NCBI GenBank assembly: GCA_905233915.1
Contig: CAJOFM010000001.1
Span: 145,475-209,474 of the forward strand
Length of the DNA: 64,000 nucleotides
Direction: 5' to 3'
Origin: an uncultured Muribaculaceae bacterium
Lineage (GTDB): Bacteria > Bacteroidota > Bacteroidia > Bacteroidales > Muribaculaceae
In this document: one piece after another, positions 46,315 through 56,470 of the stretch
Numbering within the stretch: position 1 is the first letter of the stretch
How the letters are laid out: each line of letters starts with the position of its first letter
Made by a program: the position numbers and the translations under genes
The notes under the pieces: generated by a model
The model's database searches: none
Seen by the model: only the letters and a program-made list of their open reading frames with translations
Told to the model about the DNA's origin: nothing

Positions 46315-47640
46315 TCAAAGATGCATGAGCCAGTAACCGAGCATACCGGCAAGATAGCCTATAATGGCAATGGGAGTGATGTGCTTGGCGTACCAGCCAA
46401 ATGAGACCTTCTCGAGCCCCATCACAACGACACCGGCAGCCGAACCGATGATGAGGATGGAACCTCCGGTGCCGGCGCAGTAGGCCAGCAGCTGCCAGAA
46501 AATGCCATCCACCGCCATGTCGCCAGCCTCGGCCAGCGGATACATTCCCATACATCCAGCCACGAGGGGCACATTGTCCACAATGCTTGAGATGACACCG
46601 ATGATGCCCGTCACCATATAGTGGTTGCCGCCGCTGGCCGTGTCGAGCCATAGCCCCAATGCCGTGAGCACTCCGATTTCCTTCAAGGCACTCACAGCCA
46701 TCAAGATGCCGAGGAAAAACAGGATGGTTGCCATGTCGATGTGTGACAAGAGCTGTGCCACCCTGTGAGATGCAGTCTCATCGGCTTTCAAATGGGCGTA
46801 GAACACCTCGGTCGTGATCCATAACAAGGCAAGCACAAACAGGATGCCGACAAAAGGAGGCAGATCGGTCAGATACCTGAACACTGGGACAAACATCAGT
46901 CCTCCCACCCCAAGCACAAACACCATCTTTCGCTCCCATGCGGTCAACTCATTCTCGCCGGGTTGTTGATCATGGCTTTTCTGCCCAGTTGTTCGTAACT
47001 CGCCTTTGAGTGCAAATTGGAGCAAGAAGGCCGGTACAATCATTGACAACAGCGAAGGCAGCAGCAAATGCAGTACAGCGCCAGCCGCAGTGATCATGCC
47101 ACCATTCCATAACATGATAGTGGTAACGTCACCGATGGGCGAGAATGCACCGCCAGAATTGGCTGCTATGATAATGGCGGCATCATAGATGAGCCGTTCC
47201 TGCCTCTCAGTAACCAGTTTGCGCAGCACCATGATGAGCACGATGCTTGTCGTGAGGTTGTCCAGGACAGCACTCAAGAAAAAGGTCAAGACAGCAATTC
47301 GCCACAACAGGCGGCGCTTGCTTGTCGTGCCGAGTGCGTCACGAACAAAATTAAAGCCCCCATTTTGATCGACGACCTCGACAATCGTCATGGCTCCCAT
47401 CAAGAAAAACAATGTGGTTGAGGTTTCTCCCAAGTCGTTTTCCAGGGCTCCGCCAGCCGCTGCAATCGCATTTTCCACATCAGGAAAATACAATCCTGGC
47501 GATAACATGACAAGTGTCCAACAGGCTACAAACATAAACAGTGCCACAGCAGCCTTGTTCACCTTTGTCACGCTTTCAAGCGCAATGCACACATACCCAA
47601 AGACAAATGCTGCTACAATCGCTATCGTCAACATATTCAA
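46315..47640 (-). CDS. nhaD: NhaD-family sodium/proton antiporter
   Basis: 441 aa multi-TM; 'FFLMGAMTIVEVVDQNGGF', 'NSGGAFSPIGDVTTIMLW', 'GTGGSILIIGSAAGVVVMG'. Confidence 0.9.
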   Translation of the reverse strand: MNMLTIAIVAAFVFGYVCIALESVTKVNKAAVALFMFVACWTLVMLSPGLYFPDVENAIAAAGGALENDLGETSTTLFFLMGAMTIVEVVDQNGGFNFVRDALGTTSKRRLLWRIAVLTFFLSAVLDNLTTSIVLIMVLRKLVTERQERLIYDAAIIIAANSGGAFSPIGDVTTIMLWNGGMITAAGAVLHLLLPSLLSMIVPAFLLQFALKGELRTTGQKSHDQQPGENELTAWERKMVFVLGVGGLMFVPVFRYLTDLPPFVGILFVLALLWITTEVFYAHLKADETASHRVAQLLSHIDMATILFFLGILMAVSALKEIGVLTALGLWLDTASGGNHYMVTGIIGVISSIVDNVPLVAGCMGMYPLAEAGDMAVDGIFWQLLAYCAGTGGSILIIGSAAGVVVMGLEKVSFGWYAKHITPIAIIGYLAGMLGYWLMHL

Positions 47641-47660
47641 GAAAGAGTCAACAGTTATGA

Positions 47661-48056
47661 TTACAGGATTGAACTTACCAGTTGCGCTTGCTCACCTTCA
47701 AAGAAAGCGGGCTCGGTAATGGGATGGTAGGCATACTCGTCACCAAACCGCAGCAGTTGCAGGGCCACAAAATTCTTGTCCTCAGACAGGCAAATGTCCA
47801 ACTCGACATTGCCGATAGGCTGTTTCTTGGCGCGGAATGACTTCACCGCTGCTGCAAGACCCTTGTCGTCACTTTCGATGATACGTTGCAACTGATCGAC
47901 GGCATCAGCGTGATAATTGTCCCTGATGACCTTGACCGGAGACCCGGTGGGGATATAAACAAGTCGCTTCTTGAGACCGAACAAGATGGATTTAACACTC
48001 AGTTTTTCATGAGCCAATAAGGCATTGGCCATTTGTAAATTATTGAAATTTGCCAT
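47661..48056 (-). CDS. Hypothetical protein
   Basis: 131 aa ORF, no recognised domain; plausible coding composition and intergenic context. Confidence 0.6.
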   Translation of the reverse strand: MANFNNLQMANALLAHEKLSVKSILFGLKKRLVYIPTGSPVKVIRDNYHADAVDQLQRIIESDDKGLAAAVKSFRAKKQPIGNVELDICLSEDKNFVALQLLRFGDEYAYHPITEPAFFEGEQAQLVSSIL

Positions 48057-48179
48057 AATATGATTATTTCTATTGTGCTATACATTGAATGGTGTCGCAT
48101 GGGCATGACCCATACGGCAAAAAGACCGTGAAAGGCTCACGGCTTGAATGCGGAAAGAGAAATCAATAACAGATGCTGT

Positions 48180-48596
48180 CTAACACAATAGTCGGCAGAG
48201 CGTTATTACATAGTAATTAACGGCTCTGGATTTGCGCACGGGTGACGAGACCCGCTCAACGACGAATAGCCCTGACAGGGCAAGCGGTGTATAAATGTTG
48301 TCGCACAATCGGTTGGCTGAACGGCGCATGATATTTGTGCGCATCAATGTTGTGCGGTACTTGGCAGTGGTTACCAGGCGGGAGCTCTGTGATGGCACTA
48401 TTGCTGGAAGTTGAGCGGGGGCACTCAACATCTGGTAGCCGTCATGTGAAAACGGCGTGGGCTCATCATTGGATTTCAACTCACCCCTCGTCAGTTCAGG
48501 ACCGGAAGAGGCATCTTGATGGGTGGTGGCAATGCCTGTGACACCCAGCAATGCCATCATCATACAAAATGCCCATATCCTAAACTTTTCCTTCAT
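48180..48596 (-). CDS. Hypothetical small secreted protein
   Basis: 'MKEKFRIWAFCMMMALLGVTGIATTHQ' signal-like N-terminus; no domain. Confidence 0.35.
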   Translation of the reverse strand: MKEKFRIWAFCMMMALLGVTGIATTHQDASSGPELTRGELKSNDEPTPFSHDGYQMLSAPAQLPAIVPSQSSRLVTTAKYRTTLMRTNIMRRSANRLCDNIYTPLALSGLFVVERVSSPVRKSRAVNYYVITLCRLLC

Positions 48597-48667
48597 AATG
48601 GATTCAAGCCACAAAAATACAATTAATAATTAACACGCCCCAATCTGGAGCTCATTTTTCAGGATAT

Positions 48668-48841
48668 TTGTTGTCTTTTTTCATCTCACGACACAAACAC
48701 ACATTTACCACAAACCATAATCGATAGAATATGTCAATAACATTGAACACCCTACTCAAGGAGTACAAGGCCACCCCGTTCACCGAGGCCGACAGCCCCA
48801 TGACCGACGGCAACATCCTGCAAGAGCCCCTCAACTGGTAA
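48668..48841 (+). pseudogene. Chimeric remnant: promoter + N-terminal start of one gene fused in frame to the last 80 nt of the cupin gene
   Basis: 48762-48841 identical to 45117-45196; 48673-48761 parallels 56181-56269. ORF 48731-48841 = MSITLNTLLKEYKATPFTEADSPMTDGNILQEPLNW. Confidence 0.8.
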
Positions 48842-48905
48842 CTTCAGGGCATACGATTATGTTTATTTACACCGAGCGCACCCACGAAGGTGCGTTCGGA
48901 TTTAT

Positions 48906-49604
48906 TTAGTCCACGGGGGGCTCGACGTTGCGGACGACGGTTAGCCGGTTGACGGCCTTATAGAGGTTTGCTGCCACACTGTTGCGGGCCCGTTCGGTCA
49001 GCATGGCTGATGCTCTCTCAATTTCGTTGATATCAAAAGCGAAAAGGAATATCAGCGCTGCCGCAGCATCCTGGTCGGGGTGAGCCTTGATATAGTTATG
49101 CACTTCAGGAATCAGCTCGTCATTGTAGAGCCTGAGAAGCAACATGGTGTACAGATCCAATTCATCTCCAGATAATGGCCCGTATTTACCGCTCAAGTGC
49201 TTATTGCACTCATTGGTGCCTAGCAGGATTGAGGCAACTGTTTGATAGGCTTCGTCGTAGTCCACATAGAATTGCGAACCGCCCAGATGGGTGACATTGT
49301 GGTCATTCCGATAAAATTGGAGCGTCTCTCCGGGGATTGCTGGAAAAACAGTGGTAAGCCCTTTCACATCGGTAATGTAGAGCAATGCCGCATCATTCAG
49401 GTCGATAGTGAGTTCATGCATTTCGCCCGTGATGGCACGCGACTGCTTGACAATGGTTTCCCAGCTGTTCACGTCCACCACTTCGATGGTCACCGAGTCG
49501 GTGCGGCCCTCAAACGTTCCTCTCACAGTGAATTTGCCCCCTTGGGCCACAGCCCCCAGGGTCATCATGCCCACGAGCATGGTAATGAATAGTTTCTTTA
49601 ACAT
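48906..49604 (-). CDS. Hypothetical secreted protein (DUF4369-like N-terminus)
   Basis: Signal peptide 'LFITMLVGMMTLGAVAQGGKFTVRGTFEGRTDSVTIEVVD'. Confidence 0.7.
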   Translation of the reverse strand: MLKKLFITMLVGMMTLGAVAQGGKFTVRGTFEGRTDSVTIEVVDVNSWETIVKQSRAITGEMHELTIDLNDAALLYITDVKGLTTVFPAIPGETLQFYRNDHNVTHLGGSQFYVDYDEAYQTVASILLGTNECNKHLSGKYGPLSGDELDLYTMLLLRLYNDELIPEVHNYIKAHPDQDAAAALIFLFAFDINEIERASAMLTERARNSVAANLYKAVNRLTVVRNVEPPVD

Positions 49605-49854
49605 GTCTTGAAAAGTATTAGAATGACACTTAAGTTTGATGAGCCATTGACTGGCTCACTATTTATTTAGGGGTTAAAGATTCTCCATCATGTTTTTGGG
49701 TTGAGTTGCTAATAGAAATGGACTTTCATTGATACTATTATAACGTTAAACGCGCCCAGATATTGCCATGATTCACCCCTAACCTCTTAACTGGCTCCCC
49801 CATTGGCCTACAACAATTCTTTCAATGCTAATTTCGCGAATTAGACGAACTCTT

Positions 49855-49990
49855 AATAAAAAAACTTAGCGGCTTAGCGTGGGGCAAGCGGCCACGCCAA
49901 GGCGAGGCCCTACAATGCGGTAGCCAATTAAAAAACTTAGCGGCTTAGCGTGGGACAACCCCGTGCACGCGCGGACGAAACGGACGAAAT
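49855..49990. repeat. Intergenic repeat copy (ACTTAGCGGCTTAGCGTGGG x2, CGGCCACGCCAAGGCGAGGCCCTAC, GTGCACGCGCGGACGAAACGGACGAAA)
   Basis: Same blocks as 43966-44140. Confidence 0.9.
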
Positions 49991-50028
49991 GGAAAACAAT
50001 AAGTACAATAAATACAAAGTTTACCTTG

Positions 50029-51618
50029 TCACAAATTGTTTGACAAAGAGAGGCCTACGCTGAAGATCAGATTCACGTTGGACAATGTGCCGCTAACATC
50101 CCAATCCTCACGATACTCGTCACATGGTTTGTGATACCACACGGGCATGGGGTATTTGTTGGGCTTGCTCACATCCACTGGATGAAGGCCGTTCTCCCAC
50201 ACCACGGCACGGACACCTTTTTTCACGAAATTATAGTGGTCGGAACGGTAAAACCAGCCGTCGGAGTTGTCGTCGTCGAAATAGATAGACCTGCCCTGAG
50301 CGGCAGCGGCAGCCACATAATAATTGTCCAGGTCGCTTTCCCCACCACCCAAAATCACGACATCGTGCGTGAGCTCGGCAGGACCTATGCTCTCAAAATT
50401 AAGGCAGGCCACAGTCTTCGCCATCGGCACGGCAGGGTGATCGCAGTAATATGCCGAGCCGAAAAGTCCGCTCTCCTCAGACGAGGGAAAGATGAACAGC
50501 AAGTCGCGTTGCGGGCGGGGCATCTCCTTGAACTTCTTGGCGACGAGCAACGCACCAGCCACGCCGGAGGCATTGTCGGCAGCACCGTTATAGATCGTGT
50601 CGCCGTGCTCATCTGCTTTCCCGATGCCCAGGTGATCCCAGTGGGCACAGAACACGACGGCCTCACCATTATGACCGCTCCCTCGCAGGATGCCGCCCAC
50701 ATTGCGCGTCTTCTGGATGTCGTAAGTCACATTCATCTTCACGTCACCACTCACGTTCAGGAGAAAGCTCTTGAAGCCTGGCTTTTTCGCTGCAGCCAGC
50801 GCCTTGTCCATGTCCATGCCGGCCGCAAGAAACAGTTTCTTGCAACCGTCCTCGTGCAGCCATCCCTTGAGGGCCAGTTCATTGGCATTGCGCGTCTCCG
50901 GGTCATAGATGGCGAGATTGTCACTCAGGTGGCCATTCACACAGACGTGCCACCCGTAACTAGCGGCCTCAGTGTGGTGGAGCACAAGACAACCGGCTGC
51001 ACCTTGACGCTGTGCCTCTTCAAACTTGTATAGCCAACGGCCGTAGTAGGTCATATTGCGGCCTCTGAAGAGCTGAGCGTCATAAAAGCCGGGGTCGTTG
51101 ACCATCACCACCACGATCTTGCCTTTCACATCGATGCCCTCGTAGTCATTCCACCCGTATTCGGGCGCGTTGATGCCAAAACCGCAGAACACATACTCCG
51201 CCTTCTTCAGGTCAATTTTCTTGGTGGCGCGACTCGTCCAGATGATCAAATCGTCGGGATAGCGGAGCACCGATTTCTTCTTACCGCTCACCGACAGCCT
51301 GCCACCCACGGGCTTGGCCGTGACTGCAATCATTTCAAAGGGCTGGAACCAACTGCCGTTGAAGGCAGGCTCCAAACCCATCACCTCCAACTGCCTGGCA
51401 AGATAGTCCACCGTCTTGTCCTCATAGGGGGTCATGGGCTTTCTTCCGCCAAACTCGTCACTGGAAATCACCTTTGTCCATTCCCTCAGCAGCTGTTCGT
51501 CACTACCGGTTTGCAGCTGCTCCTGCGTAATCTGTGCGCTGGCCGTTGCCAACCCCATGGCGACAAAAGCGATTACTGTCACCAACTTTTTAGCATTCAT
51601 TCTCATCAGCATATTCAT
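50029..51618 (-). CDS. M28-family metallopeptidase
   Basis: 'VVFCAHWDHLGIGKADEHGDTIYNGAADNASGVAGALLVAKKFK', 'LLFIFPSSEESGLFGSAYY'. Confidence 0.92.
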   Translation of the reverse strand: MNMLMRMNAKKLVTVIAFVAMGLATASAQITQEQLQTGSDEQLLREWTKVISSDEFGGRKPMTPYEDKTVDYLARQLEVMGLEPAFNGSWFQPFEMIAVTAKPVGGRLSVSGKKKSVLRYPDDLIIWTSRATKKIDLKKAEYVFCGFGINAPEYGWNDYEGIDVKGKIVVVMVNDPGFYDAQLFRGRNMTYYGRWLYKFEEAQRQGAAGCLVLHHTEAASYGWHVCVNGHLSDNLAIYDPETRNANELALKGWLHEDGCKKLFLAAGMDMDKALAAAKKPGFKSFLLNVSGDVKMNVTYDIQKTRNVGGILRGSGHNGEAVVFCAHWDHLGIGKADEHGDTIYNGAADNASGVAGALLVAKKFKEMPRPQRDLLFIFPSSEESGLFGSAYYCDHPAVPMAKTVACLNFESIGPAELTHDVVILGGGESDLDNYYVAAAAAQGRSIYFDDDNSDGWFYRSDHYNFVKKGVRAVVWENGLHPVDVSKPNKYPMPVWYHKPCDEYREDWDVSGTLSNVNLIFSVGLSLSNNL

Positions 51619-51828
51619 AGATATAGGTTGTTGGAAAAGGACTCTTCCCTGACACACCGCTCATGATGGGGCGTCCAATCAGTTGAGAGAAAAATCCCAT
51701 GATTATTAACTTTATTAATTTCTGCAAAGATACATAATCTTTGTCTTTTGACGAAAATAAACTTCGGCGAATGTGCCTCAGCCTTGGTAGTAGAGCGAGT
51801 ACATCGAGCACGAGGTTTAAGGCCTCCC

Positions 51829-51867
51829 GTTCCGCAGGTGGGCGAGCGATCGCCCACCGATCGGAAC
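51829..51867. other. Strong GC-rich nested hairpin with GCGA loop
   Basis: GTTCCG-CA-GGTGGGCGA-GCGA-TCGCCCACC-GAT-CGGAAC. Confidence 0.65.
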
Positions 51868-51928
51868 CGGCGCCGGACGTCCCCCTCGATGGGAAACGCC
51901 CGGCTTTGGCTTATTTATTATCTGGTAT

Positions 51929-54622
51929 TTAGCGGATGACGATTTTTTTGCCTTTGTGGATGTAGATGCCAGGTGCTGTTGGTGCAACCTTACCCACGGG
52001 CTGGCCCATTAGGTTGTAATAGTTCTCGTCTATCAGGCGCCTTTCCTTGTCAGTAACCACCTCATCGATGCCGACTCTGACACCCGGATCATACCAACGT
52101 CCAGTATAAACGATCTGACCGTTCTCAATGACATGGCTTAGTCCATAACCAACCTGGAACCCTGTAATAAACGTCTCAAAGTAGAATAGTGGAAATCCCG
52201 CCATGCCGTCATAGCCAATGCCCTCGATAATGAAGTCATCCTCACTATACCAGGATTGATAATGATGGCATTTGCGCTTCTCGCCACCTATGGCCATCAT
52301 CCAAGTCCCGTCATAATCAACTTCACTCCAAAAGTCTTCATTATTAAAGTAAAGCTCTATCGGGTCGTTGAAATCATAGAGAATGAACTCTTCACTGGTT
52401 GTATAGATTGACAGGCCATCATATGGATCACTAATATGCCAACCGTAACCAACAGGACATTGAGGATGCTGGATGCCGTCAGGATGGATGGCATAGACCA
52501 CCTTGTTCTCTTCACGCAGGCAAATGGGGGTATAATCCTCGACTTCCTTATTATGTCCTTCTTTGTCCAAGTAATGGGTCAATACCACGGGCTTATAGGT
52601 TTTATCTCCAATTTGGACATCACCCTTCATCTCAAAACTGTAATATTGCAAGCCTTCAGGCATATCCAAAACGTATTCCCAGAATGGATTGTTATAAGCG
52701 TACACCCACTTCACTCCCTCACGAACAAAGGGCACATACTCGTAATCGTCAGGCACGGGCTCTTTATACCATTTGGTCTTATAAATAATCTCCCCATCCT
52801 CGATGACATGGCTTAAGCGGTTGATGACTTGGTCCATTCCTATAGTGATGCCATAGAAGTAGTTAAGGGACATTCCCGGTGATTCACCGACAAAACCAAT
52901 TCCTTCAATGATGTTCTCATTGCCGAAAATAACACCATCATCAACTCTATGGTTAAAGATATGCTTTTGGGTCAGATGACGTCCAACCTGAGCCAACTCG
53001 GCATGGTCGTAATGGAGGAACATGTGATTGTCCAATGACTCATAGAAGCTGGCAGGATCATTAAAGTCATAGAGTATGAATTCGACGCCAGTTTGTACTG
53101 TGGAGAGCAGATCCGTGCCTTGGACCTCTGTCCCGATGCCTATTGGACACTCATAATACCTCTTGTCGTCTGGTATGATGCCATAGACCACCTTGTTCTC
53201 TTCACGCAGATAGACCGGAACGGTGTCGTTCATCTCATTAATGCTTTCACCGCTATAGAGGTGTACTGGTTTATAGCTTTTGCCGTTAATCACGGTGTCT
53301 CCCTTCATTTCTAATGTATAGTAGTGCTCACCGTATGGTATGAAGCCATCTTCATAACCCATTCCTTCAATTGGATTGTCATAGTAATACACCCACTTGA
53401 CATCCTCGCGGACGAAGGGGACGTATTCCTGAGGCACACGATAGACAAGCGTGCCTTCTTTCCAGCAGCGCAGCATATAGGAGATGGTGTTTTCCTCATT
53501 GAGAAAGCATTGCTTGAGGTATTCATCCTTGCTGACGCCAATGCCTTCAATCAGGTCGTAGGCCCATGGCGCTGTATCGCCTGCAAAATATGACGCGCAA
53601 TCAAATCCCATGTCGATGGTGATGGTTCTATAGTGATAGCCCTGGTTTTCTTGATCCCACACGCTTGCTGTCGTCACATCATCAAGACGGTCACCATCTT
53701 GCAGGTTAAAATCAAGCAGAACCACAGGCTGACCATCCTCATTGACAACGTACACTTTGCGTCCCTCTTCAAACATAGTCTTTTGGATATTATGCTCCGA
53801 GGAATGAACCTGCTTGCAGTGACGTTTGCCGATGATAGTGTCTCCCTTGACTTGAATGGTGTAGGTGCTCTTGAGGTCCGGTTGCTCGGTGCCAACTGCT
53901 AAGCATTCCCAAATTGTGCCGTCGGTCAACATCTCATCGTAATTTATAATGATATCATCTTCATCGTCTTCTTCACCACTATTCATGTAAATGGTCTTGT
54001 GGCCACCCTTCGTAGAGAAGATGACATGACTGATGTTGGAAGGTTTTGGTTTTGGGGTTTTTCCTGGAGCTGCCTTCAGCAGGAAAAGTTCCATAGGTCC
54101 TCCAATGTAGCCATATTGATAGATGATACCTTTCCATGCAGGCAAACAATGCGTGTCGCCGTTGTTCATTATGTAGTAATCCAAGGTGTCTTCTTGCCAA
54201 TCGATGAATTCTTCCTTGACTTCTCCACCGATGACTCCATATCTTACTGTGCCGCCATATTCGTATGGTTCACGAAAATCGTAGAGCAGACATTCATCAC
54301 CAATGCTGCCGTCATACAAGACAGGTCGCACATAAATTAAACTGTCTCCAGCATTGCGAATATAGCCTTGAACCTGGACAGATTCAACCTCGCCATTAAA
54401 GGTAACAGTCTCTTCAAGGGCCATATAGTTATCGAAGGCAGGTAGCAGACGAAAGGTTACTATATATTCGTGTCCCACCTCTGTGCTATCTTCAATACCA
54501 GTAGTGCCATAGATGTAAACAACATCCCATTGTGAACCTTCTTCCCAAATGCTGCTTGCGTGTGCCTGCGTCAATAGTGAAATCAGGCACATGAGCGTGA
54601 ATAGTGTTCTTTTCATTTTCAT
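51929..54622 (-). CDS. Large secreted protein with tandem ~270-aa repeats and C-terminal 'YYNLMGQPV...GIYIHKGKKIVIR' tail
   Basis: 'YVPFVREDVKWVYYYDNPIEG' and 'YVPFVREGVKWVYAYNNPFWE' begin homologous units, both with 'LREENKVVY' and 'EFILYDFNDP'. Confidence 0.85.
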   Translation of the reverse strand: MKMKRTLFTLMCLISLLTQAHASSIWEEGSQWDVVYIYGTTGIEDSTEVGHEYIVTFRLLPAFDNYMALEETVTFNGEVESVQVQGYIRNAGDSLIYVRPVLYDGSIGDECLLYDFREPYEYGGTVRYGVIGGEVKEEFIDWQEDTLDYYIMNNGDTHCLPAWKGIIYQYGYIGGPMELFLLKAAPGKTPKPKPSNISHVIFSTKGGHKTIYMNSGEEDDEDDIIINYDEMLTDGTIWECLAVGTEQPDLKSTYTIQVKGDTIIGKRHCKQVHSSEHNIQKTMFEEGRKVYVVNEDGQPVVLLDFNLQDGDRLDDVTTASVWDQENQGYHYRTITIDMGFDCASYFAGDTAPWAYDLIEGIGVSKDEYLKQCFLNEENTISYMLRCWKEGTLVYRVPQEYVPFVREDVKWVYYYDNPIEGMGYEDGFIPYGEHYYTLEMKGDTVINGKSYKPVHLYSGESINEMNDTVPVYLREENKVVYGIIPDDKRYYECPIGIGTEVQGTDLLSTVQTGVEFILYDFNDPASFYESLDNHMFLHYDHAELAQVGRHLTQKHIFNHRVDDGVIFGNENIIEGIGFVGESPGMSLNYFYGITIGMDQVINRLSHVIEDGEIIYKTKWYKEPVPDDYEYVPFVREGVKWVYAYNNPFWEYVLDMPEGLQYYSFEMKGDVQIGDKTYKPVVLTHYLDKEGHNKEVEDYTPICLREENKVVYAIHPDGIQHPQCPVGYGWHISDPYDGLSIYTTSEEFILYDFNDPIELYFNNEDFWSEVDYDGTWMMAIGGEKRKCHHYQSWYSEDDFIIEGIGYDGMAGFPLFYFETFITGFQVGYGLSHVIENGQIVYTGRWYDPGVRVGIDEVVTDKERRLIDENYYNLMGQPVGKVAPTAPGIYIHKGKKIVIR

Positions 54623-55974
54623 TTGATATATTGGTTTAGATAATTTTCAATTGTCTGATTCTCAATATCGCTATCCAGCTTCTTTTTCATGCGTTGTTTT
54701 CTGACTGCAACCGATGAGGGCGCAATGCCATAAACATCAGCCAATAGCGCATTGGGCACCCGCATCATCAGCAGGCAGCAGAAACGGACATCTTCGGTTG
54801 TGAGTGTCGGGTGCTGCCGTCGCAAGCGGGAGGTGAATCCAGGAAGTACTATATCGGTGTTTTTTTCGATGAGTTCCCAAGACGATTCCTCAAGGTTGAT
54901 ATGCCCGCTCTTGCCACGATGGGCATTGAGGATAGGCAAAATTATGGCATAAAGGTGCTCATAGTACAAACGTTGCAACTTGATATTTTCCTCGCGCACC
55001 AAATTTTCATTGGCTTGGGCAGCTTCTGAGAGGCGCATAGCCTCCAATTCTTTTTCATGGGCAATCCGTGCCTTACGACGATAGAATAATCCAGCTACAG
55101 CTGCAGCCAATAACAGAAGTAGAACCGCAATGATGATGACATACAGTCGAGCTTGTTCAGCCTTGCGCTCTGCTCGCTGGAACTCCATCTGGCGCTCATG
55201 CTGCAGTTCATGGATTCGTGCCATGTTCTCCGAGGTTTCACTCCTTGCAATGCTGTCGGTAATGTCCATCAGGTTGATGGCGTCGTCATAGGCTTCCCTC
55301 CATTGATTCGCTTCTTGGTGATGATACATCAAGAGGCGGGTCAGTTCAGCCTTTCCATGAATCCCGCATTCAGATATATAGGAAGGAAGAACCGCCATCA
55401 GATCCTCATTTCGGTTCTGTAAGTTGAGCCCATAGGCATGTGTGATGCGGTATAGGTCAGTTTGAACAACCTTGGGATAGACACTTTTTGCTTCAGTGAT
55501 GTAATGCTCGACACTGTCGCCCTCTTCAGCCATGAGATGGATTTGAGCGAGTAAAAGGAGCGTCTGAGCTCTGAAATCCAATGTGTCCTTCGGTGCTAAT
55601 TGATAGGCCTGATGGGCTTCAATTGAAGCACTGTCCAAAATTCCTTCTACCATAAAAGCGGTTGCCAATTGCTGTAGAGCTTCAGCCATGAGTATATGAC
55701 CATATACCTTATTATTATTGCTGATCACTTCGGCTTCGCTCAGCATCTTCTTTTGGTATTGCTTTTGCAACTCGGTTAAGTTCTTCTTTTCATATTCAGC
55801 AGCGATCTGCGAATACAATTTGAAGCACTGCTCATGATCCCCGGTATTCTGGCATTTGTCCAATTCGTTGAGCAAAGCTACCAGTTCGCCATCTTCTTCG
55901 TCAAGGGGAGCATTGTTTACCTTGACGCAACTGACAAACAAACCGATTAATATGACTAAAAACAGCTTCTTCAT
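54619..55974 (-). CDS. TPR-containing membrane-anchored regulator with C-terminal HTH
   Basis: Lipobox-like N-term, TPRs, TM 'LYVIIIAVLLLLLAAAVAGLFYRRK', C-term 'TTEDVRFCCLLMMRVPNALLADVYGIAPSSVAVRKQRMKKKL'. Confidence 0.85.
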   Translation of the reverse strand: MKKLFLVILIGLFVSCVKVNNAPLDEEDGELVALLNELDKCQNTGDHEQCFKLYSQIAAEYEKKNLTELQKQYQKKMLSEAEVISNNNKVYGHILMAEALQQLATAFMVEGILDSASIEAHQAYQLAPKDTLDFRAQTLLLLAQIHLMAEEGDSVEHYITEAKSVYPKVVQTDLYRITHAYGLNLQNRNEDLMAVLPSYISECGIHGKAELTRLLMYHHQEANQWREAYDDAINLMDITDSIARSETSENMARIHELQHERQMEFQRAERKAEQARLYVIIIAVLLLLLAAAVAGLFYRRKARIAHEKELEAMRLSEAAQANENLVREENIKLQRLYYEHLYAIILPILNAHRGKSGHINLEESSWELIEKNTDIVLPGFTSRLRRQHPTLTTEDVRFCCLLMMRVPNALLADVYGIAPSSVAVRKQRMKKKLDSDIENQTIENYLNQYIK

Positions 55975-56177
55975 ATTGTGTCTTGTTTCCTGCAAAATTA
56001 CCACTAATAATACTACAATTCAAAACATAATTCTTAATTGTATATGCTTGTATTTCTCAAAATGTGTTTTATGTTATTGATATTCATAGCGATAATAATA
56101 TAGAAGATGTATATTGTACAAACTCCACCAAACCTCTAGAATGGCGATATTAACGCAATCTCAAGCGCATCTTTTCG

Positions 56178-56296
56178 TTGTCTTTTGCCATCCCACGACA
56201 CAAACATACCTTTGCCACAAACTAAAATCGATAGAATATGTCAGTCACATTGAATACCCAACTTGAGGAGCTGATGTTCTCCTCACAGATTATATA
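56178..56296 (+). pseudogene. Gene-start remnant (promoter + MSVTLNTQLEELMFSSQII*)
   Basis: ATG 56238; ~90 nt parallel to 48673-48761; early TAA stop. Confidence 0.65.
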
Positions 56297-56429
56297 AACT
56301 TGGCGGCGCCTTAGCCATCAGAGCAAGCTCTATGGCATTCGACTTGCTCAAGTTTTCCCGACCTCGCCATCAATTAAGGGCAATGGGCAAAATAATAGTA
56401 ACAGCACAAGTTGTGTTGCAAGAAATCAC

Positions 56430-56437
56430 TATCTTTG
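56430..56437 (+). promoter_or_regulatory. -7 element TATCTTTG for crcB
   Basis: TAnnTTTG, ATG at 56471. Confidence 0.5.
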
Positions 56438-56470
56438 CACTTTCGAGTGATATCAATCGTAATTTGTTGT

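Noticed and set aside
56377-56470. Fluoride riboswitch upstream of crcB
   Set aside because: Only about 34 nt separate the -7 element from the ATG, and no crcB-motif pseudoknot sequence is visible.
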